Positions 43,978-54,742 of a stretch of 64,000 nt of DNA are shown here, one piece after another. Positions within the stretch are counted from its first letter, which is position 1. Each line of letters begins with the position of its first letter. This DNA comes from Phycomyces nitens (Eukaryota; Mucoromycota; Mucoromycetes; Mucorales; Phycomycetaceae): the NCBI GenBank assembly GCA_022702545.1, contig JAHRBC010000001.1:8308001-8372000 (forward strand), read 5' to 3'. The notes beneath the pieces are model-generated. The model made no database searches. It was not told the DNA's origin and saw nothing but the letters and a program-made list of their open reading frames with translations. Both the position numbers and the translations under genes were made by a program.

Positions 43978-44762
43978 ACAAACTATTATCGTTGATTTAT
44001 CAAAGGTTTCTCCCAAGCAGTACTACCAATGATCAAGTTGCTCTCCAAGAAGGTCCCCTTTGTGTGGTCGGCAGAAACTCAAAAGTTGTTTAATAACCTG
44101 AAGTCTCAGTTTTGCTCAGCACCAATTCTTATTCATGCTGACCCTACCAAGCCGTTTGTCCTAGAAACTGATGCCTCAGACTTTGCGATTGGTGCAGTAC
44201 TGTCTCAAATTGGTCCAGATACCCTTCTTCATCCAGTTGCATTCTTTTCCCAGAAATTCTTACCAGCCGAAATCAACTATGAAATCTATGACAAGGAAAT
44301 GCTTGCCATCATTGATGCTTTTGAGACCTGGCGTCACCACCTTGTTGGTGCTCAACACCCAGTAACTGTATTTACTGACCATAAGAACCTAGAGTACTTT
44401 ACTACAACCCACCATCTCAACCACCACCAAGTTCGCTGGTCTCTCTTTCTTGCCGACTTTGATTTTACCATTGTGTACTGACCTGGACACATGCAAGGTA
44501 AACCAGATGCTCTGTCTCGCCGCCCAGAATTTGCCCCGAAAGGAGGAGATGAAGTCTTGGAGACTCAGAATTGGGCTCTTTTGAAACCTCAACAGTTCAC
44601 GATTGCTGCAACCACACTTCGTTCTCAAGCCCAGCCACTCCTGGCAATTATTAAGCAAGCAACCAAAGAGGATCCCAAGGCCCAAGAAATAATTGCAGAT
44701 CTGACTTCACATCCTGATTTCTCTGTTCATAATGAAGTTCTTTACAAAGGTAGCCGTATCTA
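43978..44762 (+). pseudogene. Element A RNase H and integrase start
   Basis: After a nonsense codon in YYR*FIKGFSQ, the RNase H reads ETDASDFAIGAVLSQIG and TDHKNLEYF. A second stop lies in TIVY*PGHMQGKPDALSRR, where most relatives have a sense codon. The frame then runs through the RNase H-integrase linker until the Tc1-like insertion at a TA. Confidence 0.87.
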
Positions 44763-46107
44763 AACACAGATAAAAGAATGTTTGGACCTATGCAAATAAT
44801 TTTTCAAGGAAAGAAATGCTTACATATATTCAACATTTAATATCTCAACAGTGATGATAGCTAGAGCATCCAAACTTGAAACATAAAAAGATATACATGT
44901 CAAGTATTCATTTATTAAAAAAAAATAACAAACTAGTATTTAGTATGACTGCCTTTTGCATCAATCACTGCCTGACATCGACTTTGCATACTCCCCACTA
45001 AACGTGGAGCAAGTTCAGTGCCCAGTATCTGCCATTGTTGTTGCATTGCAACCTTCAAATTGGCCACATTTTGGATACTGGCTCTTACTTCACTCATCTT
45101 TACTTCGAGGGCCCACCAAACGTGCTCAATGGGATTTAAATCAGGACTTTGAGCAGGCCAGTACTCAAAGCCCTTGATTGCATGACCCTCTTTCCACCAC
45201 TTCGCATAGGAGCCAGTATGGCAGCTGGCGCCGTCTTCTTGGAGTATGAACTCCTTATCCTGTTCCTCTGCCAGATTTTTGACCCAGGGAAGGAAGTTCT
45301 GGGCCAAAGTGTTGACATATACGTCTTGGTTTACATTGCCTTCGAGGAAGACCAAAGGGCCAAAACCACCTGCCCAGAAACAGCTCCATATCATGGCACT
45401 ACCCTTGCCCCACTTCGTCACTGGTACAATATTCCCTTCCTGGTACCTCTCTCCAACTCGTCTGATCACCCGAGCACCGCCATCATTGCCCTCGACTGTG
45501 AATCGTGACTCATCAGACCAGACTACACTGCTCCATTGGTCATCTGTCCAATTGACATGATCCTTGGCCCATTGCAGTCTTCTTTGCTTGTGTCTTTCTG
45601 TCAAAGCTGGCTTATGAGCTGCAATATAAGCACCAAAGCCAAGGTTCTTGAGACAACTGATTACTGTTGCTCTACAGACAATAATCTCCATCTCCTGCAA
45701 TGCAAATCTCAGCTGATTGTAATTGGCAAATGGATTCTTCCGTACACATTGCACAAGATGTCTCTCCGTCCTCTCGTTAATTATTTTTGGTTGTCCAGAG
45801 CTCTTTCTAGGAAGGGGAGATCCTGTTTCTTTGAATCTCTTAATGATCTTCTTGACAGTTGACAAATTCATTTCGACAATTACCGAAATCCTTGTGGGAC
45901 CAATCTCAGCCAAGTGCAAGTACATGATTCCACCAAACTTAAGCTCATCAGCCTTATAATATGGGCCGCAAATGTTCTCTGCTGCAAATGATATTTTCAT
46001 GTTGGTGTTGATTAGTAAAAAGAAGAGAAAATAATGTTTTTATTTTTCAAAAAAACCGTTTTTTTTAGGATTTTTGTGAGAGGTCCAAACATTTTTGTAT
46101 GTGAGTT
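44763..46107 (-). mobile_element. Intact Tc1-like transposon (DD35E), 1.35 kb
   Basis: TA target duplication at 44,761-44,762 and 46,108-46,109. Imperfect short terminal repeats share AACNCA and AATGTTTGGACCT. One uninterrupted transposase is encoded. It splits the integrase of element A, which resumes exactly after the right TA (VPEGS..HFGVTRTQELVSRTYWWPG). Confidence 0.92.
44933..46000 (-). CDS. Tc1-like transposase, DD35E, apparently intact
   Basis: The 355-residue protein cuts and pastes its own element at TA sites. An N-terminal paired helix-turn-helix (LSTVKKIIKRFKETGS, PRKSSGQPKI) binds the ends. The catalytic triad lies in VWSDESRF, QEDGASCHT and SPDLNPIEHVW, with 35 residues between the second Asp and the Glu. 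There are no stops or frameshifts. A relative with the same 35 spacing is the dead copy at 21,494-22,215. The N-terminus was taken at the first ATG (MKISFAAENICG). Confidence 0.93.
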   Translation of the reverse strand: MKISFAAENICGPYYKADELKFGGIMYLHLAEIGPTRISVIVEMNLSTVKKIIKRFKETGSPLPRKSSGQPKIINERTERHLVQCVRKNPFANYNQLRFALQEMEIIVCRATVISCLKNLGFGAYIAAHKPALTERHKQRRLQWAKDHVNWTDDQWSSVVWSDESRFTVEGNDGGARVIRRVGERYQEGNIVPVTKWGKGSAMIWSCFWAGGFGPLVFLEGNVNQDVYVNTLAQNFLPWVKNLAEEQDKEFILQEDGASCHTGSYAKWWKEGHAIKGFEYWPAQSPDLNPIEHVWWALEVKMSEVRASIQNVANLKVAMQQQWQILGTELAPRLVGSMQSRCQAVIDAKGSHTKY

Positions 46108-46236
46108 TATGTCCCAGAGGGTTCTTGCCGCATAGAAATTCTGAAGTCAAGACATGATGCCCTTCTTGCTGGCCACTTTGGTGTAACTCGAACTCAAGAA
46201 CTTGTATCCAGAACTTACTGGTGGCCTGGGATGTGG
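46108..46236 (+). pseudogene. Element A integrase HHCC start, truncated
   Basis: Reads VPEGS followed by the finger motif HFGVTRTQELVSRTYWWPGM, then the retroelement sequence stops. No catalytic core follows. Confidence 0.85.
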
Positions 46237-48033
46237 TGTTGTATCCAACATAATCGTAGATTGAAACATTAACACAAATTACCAATATTGAAACATATTG
46301 AATAACCAACCTACTGGAAGTGCACTAAAGAGTGTACCTTTCCAAATACATTATTCATACGTAAAGACACACTAACAACTAGTACTAACACACTGGTTAA
46401 TAGTACTAAGTAAAATAACAAGTCATAACTAATAGTTGGTAGAGAGAACAGACATTATATGATATCATCATATCATCACCAGCACTCATCTCAATGTCTA
46501 TATAAACACACAATATGCACTGCAAAAAATATGTTACTGTACATATGTTCAAGGATGTTTAATTCTGAGTAAGATTTAAATCAAATTCCGGAATCCAATA
46601 TAACTTGATTTTGTTAGCTATATAATATGTCTCATATGGAATGAGTGCAGGATTCTGAACCCATAATTCTCTATAGACGGACATATAGTTTCTTAACACA
46701 GCTGAATACTTTAACAACAACCAAACTTCATGTTTTTGCACTACGTTACATTTATCTATTGTTTTAAAAGCCAAAATACAATGGACTAAAATTAGATTTT
46801 GGGATGGAAGTATACTTGAATACGTTTTAAAAGAACATTATTGAACATTACAATCAATTATTTGGTTTCCAAGTATACTTGAATCCATTTTAAAATCGTT
46901 TTATTGGACATAATATTCTGGATAAATGATAAAATTTTTATTTGATAGAACAGAATAGAAGAATACTTCTTTTAAATATGTTGTGGCAAATGGTTTACCA
47001 AAAAAATTATTTCATAAAAATATTTTGTAAATACTATAATATCTATTGCAATATATCTCTGTCTATAATATGGATTACTATACAATTAATATTACAACAT
47101 ACCTTTTCATTAGATAATAGAATAATATAGATAAATACTTTACAATCATGACATATAAACCAATCGCACATTTTGATATCTATTAAAATAAAATTATATA
47201 ATAAAAAATATGATTAATAATTTGATATCATTGTATAAATATATTTGAATATTTATCCACTTACCATTATTATAAAAATATCAGGGGGGAATTATATAAA
47301 GATACTATATAGCATGATCTTGATATTAAATGTTAATAAAAAATAAATTTGTATAGAAATGCTACTTGCCAAGCAAATTATAATCTATGGGATTTCAGTA
47401 TTTGATGACTATATTGCAATACTTAGATGACCTTACATAGATACTAAAAATAAAATGTAAGTAAGAAAATAAAGATATATTTCTTTAAGTAGACATACCA
47501 TATGCTTATTATTTAAAAATCCCATTATTGTAAACAAATAGTAAAATCTGTAATAGGGTAGTTAGTAAGTAAATAAAATCTTTATCAATTGATTTACCTT
47601 TTTATAATGAAAAGAGAACTAGTATGTGTATCTTTCATTATTAAATAAGCATCTACAATATTATAATTGTATTAGAGTAATGTAAAATATAATGTAAAAT
47701 CACACACCATGACATACTACAAGTGCAAGTAATAAACAGAGAAAAAGAGAAAAAATAAAAAAAAATGAAAACAAAAATTTTTAAATAAAAATTATTTTCA
47801 CCTCATAATCGAGGCAATTAAAATAATGTGGCCAAACTGGATTACAATATTTATTATGATATTAAACTTCCAAGATGTTCTTTGTATATAAAAAAGTTTT
47901 TATTAAATAAGTCTTCTTTCTCTGCTCTCAAGTTACCAAGAATATTACTATCTCTTATATCTTATCATGTATGTAAACTATCCAAAAAATCAATATAAAT
48001 TAATAAAAAAAAATTAATATTTCTATAAAGAAA
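46237..48033. other. Very AT-rich gene-free island
   Basis: By eye roughly four fifths A+T from about 46,800 to 48,000, with no gene, LTR pair or repeat identified. The beginning (TGTTGTATCC) could be the edge of an unknown LTR, and TCTATATAAACACACAAT near 46,497 looks like a TATA region. A minus-strand frame at 46,559-46,774 has no known match. Confidence 0.4.
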
Positions 48034-49300
48034 ATGTCATCCAACACTCCCAGAACTCCAGGACGCCGAACCCAAATGAATGCAGAGGCTACAGCCTCTC
48101 ACCAGGTTCAGGCTGGTAGAATTGACAATCGTCAGATTGCTCAAAGAGTCCCACCTGTTGCCAATGAAGACCAGCGGTACGAGGCAATAATTGGCATGCT
48201 GAATGGTGTCAATAGCAACATGGTAGCTGTCAACAATAAGCTTGGCATGCTTATTGACAGTCAGGGCAAGACTCACCAGGCTGTAGGTGCATTGGCCAAT
48301 GCCCATGCAAACAATGTGGTTCAACAACAATTGGCTGTTCCAATTGCAATTGCTCCTTCCTCAGCCCCTCCAAACATGCTAGGTATTACTGGAATGGGTG
48401 ATATTATCCTGGTAAAAGCCACTTGTTATATAATATAATATGACACTATTAAATAAATTATATTTAGGAATTGATCAGTGACAAGATGTGGAAGAAAGAC
48501 TTCCCATCCAATGATCTATCTCTGATTGCTGAAAATGAAAGCAAAAAGAGGTGGAATAAGGATGAGCAGATCAACTACCTGGACAATGTTGCTGTCATCA
48601 ACTACTTGAAAGAGTATATTCTTTCCCAGCCCCGTGCTGCTGGTTTTTGGCCTGGTATGGTAGTTGCCAAAATAAAAAATAACTACAAGACCTACTATCG
48701 GTATGCCAATATGACAATTGAGCAGGCAGAAGTCAAGAAGCATAAAGGATGATCGAGCAGCCGTATTTCAGAGGTTTGTAATAGCAGGTTTATAATAATT
48801 AAATATTTTATTTGTCTTTTATGCTTATTTAAAAAAAAAACTAGATCTGCTCTCATCGTAAAGATTTTTATGAAAGTAACTGGAGACTTGTTGATGAGGA
48901 GATGGGTCGTGCTGCAGACAATTTTGGAGAAATGGCCTACAGCAATCTTCTTCAGAAGGAGGCAATGTCAGATGGTGAATCTGGGGATGAGGAGATTGCT
49001 GTTGGCTATACAGTACGTGTTTGGAAAGTTGCTTGTCCCAGCTGGCAAAGTGAGGAGGTAAATATCTTTTATAAAAGACAATATAATTTAGTATAAGAGG
49101 AAAAAACAAAACTAATAAAATAAATGTAGTTCAACAAACTCATGGCAGTCATTGACCGTATGACAAAAGAACGTGACTTGGGTAAATCCAAAATGAAGTC
49201 AAAGCCAAGAATGCCCCAATACCAAAGAACGGTCAAGGTTACTCCTGTTCCCAGTAATCTTGCATTGTCATTGCTACCCTGGGTCATTAACAGTGAATAA
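48034..49300 (+). pseudogene. Accessory second gene of CMC-like element 1
   Basis: Not a known family to me. The N-terminus is MSSNTPRTPGRRTQMNAEA, followed by a coiled part (ANEDQRYEAIIGMLNGV). After intron 1 comes a domain with WKKDFPSNDLSLIAENESKK and GFWPGMVVAKIKNNYKTYYR. A one-base insertion near 48,749 breaks the frame. After a second intron it continues as SHRKDFYESNWRLVDEEMG and an acidic stretch. The last exon after 49,127 ends LALSLLPWVINSE. A related remnant lies at 56,390-56,833 in the same place relative to the second transposase, so the gene belongs to the transposon. It is convergent with the transposase. Confidence 0.6.
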
Positions 49301-49384
49301 ATAATTTTTCACTATATCTCTATGCTTAATAACAACTGTTGAAGACTTAATTAATATGAAGATAAAGGTAAATATATTTAAAAA

Positions 49385-52300
49385 TTAAAAATAGATTTTT
49401 TTGGGCAAAGGAATTACAATTTTCTTGGTTTTATAGTCAAGTATGGCCACAGGCATGAGAATACGATGGATGGGCAACATGCTCTGAAAATCCAATGGTG
49501 AAAAGGTGTCCTGGTGAATTTCAGTACCTTCAAACTCTCTACTAATGTCAGAGGTGGTTTTGTACCATTTGACAAAAGCAAAGGTATGTTGGCTGTTGTG
49601 GCGCATGGGAGATGTTGTTGATATTGGACTAAAAGCGTGTATAAAAATATATTAGATTTCTCCAACGTATGCATATACTGCATTTGTCCTGTTCTCCACA
49701 AACAATGCCTGAATATATGAGCCCCATTTGTTGCCGTTGGAACCTTTGAACACCTGCCCAAGAATGTTGATTGACTTTAGCATCATGATCCAGTCATTTA
49801 CAAATGCAGAGCTTGCCATGCTCTCTTTGCAACTCGAAATGTTCTTGTCATTGTACGCGACTTGATAGTATTCCACAAGACAATCATACTCTGACTTTGA
49901 CATTGGTGACAAAGGTTTTGTTGCAAACAGAAATACAGACAGTGGCAGTGGCTCATTCCCTTTGATTGCCATTGATAGGTCTTGTGCGGCATTCAAGAAC
50001 TCAGAAAGAGAAAACAAATGGTGTTGGCTTGCATGGTTTCCTTGTTTGCTATTAGGCTCTAATAATTTTCTGAATATATCAAGAAAGGTATGTGAATCAA
50101 CAGATTGAAGAATATGCTGTGCAAAGTCGTCCTTATGCGATTCTTCCACAAACTTCTTCATATACGTCAACTCAAATCCATTTTTCTTGTTGGTGTGGAA
50201 GTTTTTGAGGACGCCATTATACCGCTCAAAACTGAAAAGCCAGTATCCATAGATGGGCCCAAAATCCTTGATCGTTTTTGATAGATGGAGATGCAGATGC
50301 ATGTTCGGTGACAACAAATCAGCATTGTAGATAGACTCACACCCTTGGCAAAAATCCTGGAGATATTGGTGTGCCATGCCAATTTCTTCTTGTGTGATAC
50401 TAGGCTTTACCAGGAGTCGGCATGCATCAACAAAAAGGATCCAGTTCCTGAAATTCCTTTCTGGAAGGACACCCTTCAATGCCATGGGTGAGTATGCCAG
50501 GCACCACGACTTCCACTTGTCTGCCTTCATGAAGGGGAACCCCTTCCCAATCTTTGTCTTTAATGTCATGTAGTCTGGCGGCAATACCATCTTTTCCACC
50601 ATCTTCTGTATGGCAACAAGACTCTTATCATTGACTAGACCATCTGCAACCCATCTCTCCATCATCCTCTTGGCAGTGCCTAAGAAGAGATTGTGCATTG
50701 GATCAATGATTGTGCAGCGGACAATATCAAAGTACTGGAGACAATGCAGTTCGGACCAGCGAACACCACTGGCAACTTCAAGGCGCTGCCTCTCAGCTTG
50801 AGTGGCTGCATTTCTCCAGACCTCAGCATCCTTACGATTATCATCTCTAGTGCGAAGGAGCCACTTTGAGGAATCAAATCCAGAATAATCAACGGAGCTT
50901 GTGCCAGCTAACCGAGTGAACCAACGATTACACTTATGACAAGCGTTTGTACTCGTATGGGAGGTGAACCCACATACTTTCCTTGTGGCGGGAATGTCAC
51001 ATGCAACCAGAAAGAGAGCGGCATGGACAGTTGCACCAGATGGGCATTGGTAAGTTTTCATTCGGATTCATTTGTAGAGATCCTCCAACTCATTGACCAG
51101 TGGTTTGAGATAGTAATTTATCTCTGAGGTTTTCGCTTCTCTGGGTCCAGGCATTAATCCAACAAGGATCACATTCTCTTTCTTGAATCTGATATCCCGT
51201 GGAAGATTGTTGATTGCAAGGTAGATGGTGCCACAAGAATATGTTACACTATCAAACGGTTGAAACCAGTCAATGTTCAATGTCAACATGAGAGATCGCT
51301 CACTGTCAACAAAGGGGGTTCCATTTACATCAGCCAATTTGTTCCACATTTTCCCATCATACACGTCAAACATCATGCCCTCTGCCTTTGGGCCACGATT
51401 CCATGAGTTGATCAAATCTTCAAATCCAGGGCGGTGGAAGAACTTCTGGAGAGAATTTTTGAGAGAATGGTAAACATATGTCTTTTTTGGGATTCTTGAT
51501 ACAGAACCAGACACAAAAAGTGGGTTGCCACACACAGAGTTTTTCCCAAACTTGTCAAAGATACAATGAGATGGAGTGGCCAAATCGTTCTCATATACTT
51601 TATGGCACTCAGAGCAAGAAATATACTTTGTGATACCATTTGTCAAAGTGTCCATACCAGCCAGCTTTTTGAGTCCAGGAACACTGACAGGAAGGCGGAA
51701 TGGATCAAAAAACAATGCAAGGATCTTGTTCACAATGGTAATCAAGACGACTGCACCTTCAGCAACAACATACAAGGATACAAAGAGTGCGATGTTGATC
51801 ACAATGAAACGGTGAATGAAATTTAATTTCAAGATGGATTCTGAAGAATAATCTATTACAAGGAGTATTAATTTATGAGAGTTTGTTTAAGGGCCTGATA
51901 TTGATTATTATTATACAAACCTTCATCTTCAAGTATCTCACAGTCACTGTTTTCATCATCTTCATCTTCTTCCTCAGAGCTATCATTACCAGGATCTTGT
52001 TCTTCAAACCCAAAGACAGAATCTGCCTCGGAAAAAGGTAGGCTTCTTGTCATCTCAGCTCTAGTTTCTTCAAAAGAGATCGGGCCTATAAAATCAAAAT
52101 ATTAGCCCTAAACAGCCAATGAAAAATAAATTATTCTTACCATTGCACTCATAATCAACTTCGGCTTCATATTGTTCACTCTGAGAAAGCTCTGCATTAT
52201 CAATTGCAATGGAATCAAGTACATAACTGGTTGTCTCAGTTGCTTTATTACAAGATAATAAAATATAAACATTATTTTGCTGAATATTAGAAATTAATTT

Positions 52301-52459
52301 TTTTATCTTACATCTTTGGGCAACCAATTTGTTTTCATTATCTTTTTTCAAATGACAGTTGAAAGTTTGGAGAGACAACATATCATATCCACCTTCTTTA
52401 TTTTTGCACATGGAGCATCTGCACTCCTTTTTAGTTCTTGAGTTGTGTGTGGGAGCCAT
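49385..52459 (-). pseudogene. CMC/Tnp2-like transposase of element 1, two nonsense mutations
   Basis: The gene starts with a zinc-finger-like exon (CRCSMCKNKEGG..FNCHLKK). Acidic exons follow (DSSEEEDEDDENSDCEI), then one long exon. The core carries FDVYDGKMWNKLADVNGTPF, NIDWFQPFDSVTYSCGTIY, NLPRDIRFKKENVILVGLMP, the Tnp2-like ACDIPATRKVCGFTSH..CHKCNR finger and DPMHNLFLGTAKRMM. TGA at about 51,068-51,070 (LYK*IRMK) and TAA at about 49,652 (GEI*YIF) replace codons that are sense in the copy at 56,961. Otherwise the frame is open. The C-terminal part (HTFAFVKWYKTTSD..IPLPKKIYF) matches that copy. Element ends were not located. Confidence 0.75.
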
Positions 52460-52663
52460 TGTTAAATAAAATGTTTATAATTATGTTTAGCAGTAAAGAA
52501 AAGGAGTTCAAAGAATAGTTTATTACACTTTAATTGAGTTTGACTTTGACATCTAAAGGTACACAACGGTTTTTAGCCAATGGTGATGGCCAAACCATTA
52601 TTGAAATTGATTTTATAAAAAAATATCTGAATTACAATTTTATCTTTTCTGGGACACAGAACT

Positions 52664-54490
52664 TCAACATACTGTACATATGTAAAGTAACACCATTTTT
52701 GCAGTGGGGAGTGGGTACCAGGACAAGGCATCGGCAACCACATTAGTCTTTCCTGGTATGTGGACCACAGTGAACCAAAATTCTTGGGTAGCGAGAACCC
52801 AGCGCTGCAACCTCTGATTTGGATCTGTCTTGGAGAACAGGTAACTAACTGCAGAGTTGTCAGTGTACAAGGTGAAGTGTTTATCAAAAAGGTACTTGCG
52901 CAGTTTCTTGAATGCGTGGATCACCGCTAGCAGCTCTTTTTCTACTGTCGGGTACTTCACTTCTGAAGGCTGTAACTTTCTTGAGAGAAAACATATCGGG
53001 CGTTCTCCATCATCATCTTCTAGTTGCAATAATACCGCCCCTATGCCAATGTCCGAGGCATCAGTGTATAGCCTGTACGGTATTTCAGGGTCTGGGTAAC
53101 GTAATGTTGTTGCATTTGCCATTGCTTGCTTTAGATTCTGGAAGGATTGTTTGCACGAGTCTGTCCAACAAAACTCCACACTCTTTTTCAGGAGCTCATT
53201 CATCGGACTAGCAATGTCACTGAAAGACTGGATGTGTCGGTGGTAAAATCCGCAAAGATTAACAAAGACATGGATTCCAGTCTCGTTAGTGGGTCTTGGG
53301 AATCAAGTATCTTATTTAATTTCGCAGGTAGCAGCTTGATACCCTTGGGAGAAACGTTGAACCCCAATAGATTGATATCTGATTTTGCCAGGAAGCATTG
53401 AGTTTCATATTGACCTCGTTCAGCCTCTTAAAAACTTGTCTCAAGTGTTCTAGTTGATCGTCAACAGAGCCAGAGTACACAGTTACATCGTCTATATAGG
53501 CGACTTCAAATTTTTCCAAAAAGGGGAGCATGGCCAAATGTATAGCTCGGGAAAAGGTGCTAGGACCGTTCTGAATACCAAAAGGCATGACTCTGTAAGA
53601 GTAATTACCCCAGGGAGTGGTTATTGTCAACTTGGGTATTGAAGCTTCCTCTACTGCAATCTGGTGGAATCCTTTTAACATATCCAAAGCTGAATAGATT
53701 CTTGCACCTCCAAGCGCTTCGAGTAAATCAGGTATGGTTGGTAGAGGCCAAGTGTCTCTGACAGTAACCTTATTCAGGTCTTGAAATTGTGTGACTAAAC
53801 GACGGTCCCCAGTCTTCTTCTTTACATATCTGCATGGGAAACTCCATCCGCTGTGCTTGGAATTATGAGGTGAATAAGTATTTGGAATAAGGATGCCGTT
53901 CAGAACCATTGCTTCCAAGTCTTTTTTCAAGTATTCCCTTTCTGCTTGGGACAACAATGGATAAGGTCTACAATAAATGGGCTTTGCATCTCACATATCA
54001 ATATGCAACTTAACTAAGTCTGTTTGGGTGAGATGCTCATAATCCACACCAAAACAATTTTTGTACTCTATGACCAAATTCAAGAGTTTATTCTTTTGTT
54101 GCATTGACAATAGGGAGTTTTCGAGGATTGATTGGGGAAGATTTCCTAGACGCTCTCTGGCGTCATTTACAGTAGGGACTTCTTCCTCATCATCTGAAGC
54201 GATTACTAAGAAAAATTCTTCATTTTCTTCTTTGCTCTCCTCGCTTCCAGAACTGTCTTGAGTCTGTTCTTTATGATCCTGAGGTTCATAATGTACTTGA
54301 CAGGGTGTAACACCGTTATCAGTGCGGATATACCAAAAATAGGTTGTCCAATCTGTTCCAATACGCAAGTGATGCAGTCCAAGACGACCAATGAGAAAGT
54401 CATACTTGTTGCCTACGTCCAAACAAAGGGCACGAAACTTGATGGTGAGGTATATGGTTTGTTAGTATCTCTTAAGGGAAATAAGAATAC
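52664..54490 (-). pseudogene. Third Ty3 lineage fragment: protease to RNase H
   Basis: Minus-strand pieces are a protease (KYDFLIGRLGLHHLRIG) with an acidic linker, RT (RRLVTQFQDLNKVTV, YIDDVTVYS) and RNase H (YTDASDIGIGAVLLQ, YTDNSAVSYLFS). A stop after LHIDM, a frameshift after MKLNAS and a stop before the RNase H show decay. The fragment ends abruptly near 52,664 without integrase. The RT wording differs from elements A, B and the chromovirus, so it is a separate family. Confidence 0.85.
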
Positions 54491-54731
54491 TGTGAGAGTG
54501 TTATTTATTGAAGAAAGAATATTATTATTGCTTATATACTATTATTCAAATTCCCTTGTAATTAAAGTCCTCGTCGTGTAATGGTTGGTTATCACTGTAG
54601 CAGTGTGAAGTGTACGTGTGCCTGGTGTGTAACTGCTCCTGAGATGTTAACTTGCCAGGGTCATTAGCAAGTAGTAACTGGAGATCGGTTGTGGAGTTTG
54701 TATTTCACTCAATTGTGGTGTGTATACCACA
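54491..54731 (-). repeat. Possible LTR (241 bases) beside the Ty3 fragment
   Basis: On the minus strand it begins TGTGGTATACACACCACA and ends CTCTCACA, with a TATATAAGC box and AATAAATAA in LTR-like order. No target duplication and no second copy in the window, so the call rests on layout only. Confidence 0.4.
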
Positions 54732-54742
54732 GATGGTACTTA

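Larger units (their letters stand above)
31410..46236 (+). mobile_element. Ty3-type retrotransposon (element A), split by four later insertions
   Basis: The pieces read in order: 5' LTR 31,410-31,697, gag, protease to 33,560, RT 42,220-42,533, RT 42,876-43,360, RNase H and integrase start 43,978-44,762, integrase finger 46,108-46,236. The gaps are a CACTA-ended transposon, two solo LTRs and a Tc1-like element. Removing the insertions and one copy of each target duplication rejoins the protein order. The integrase core and the 3' LTR are missing. The break at 46,237 starts TGTTGTATCC and may be another LTR edge. Confidence 0.9.

Noticed and set aside
54569..54640. tRNA-like start (TCCTCGTCGTGTAATGGTTGG)
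   Set aside because: Resembles the D-arm side of an Asp or Glu tRNA, but no anticodon stem, T-arm or pairing 3' acceptor follows.
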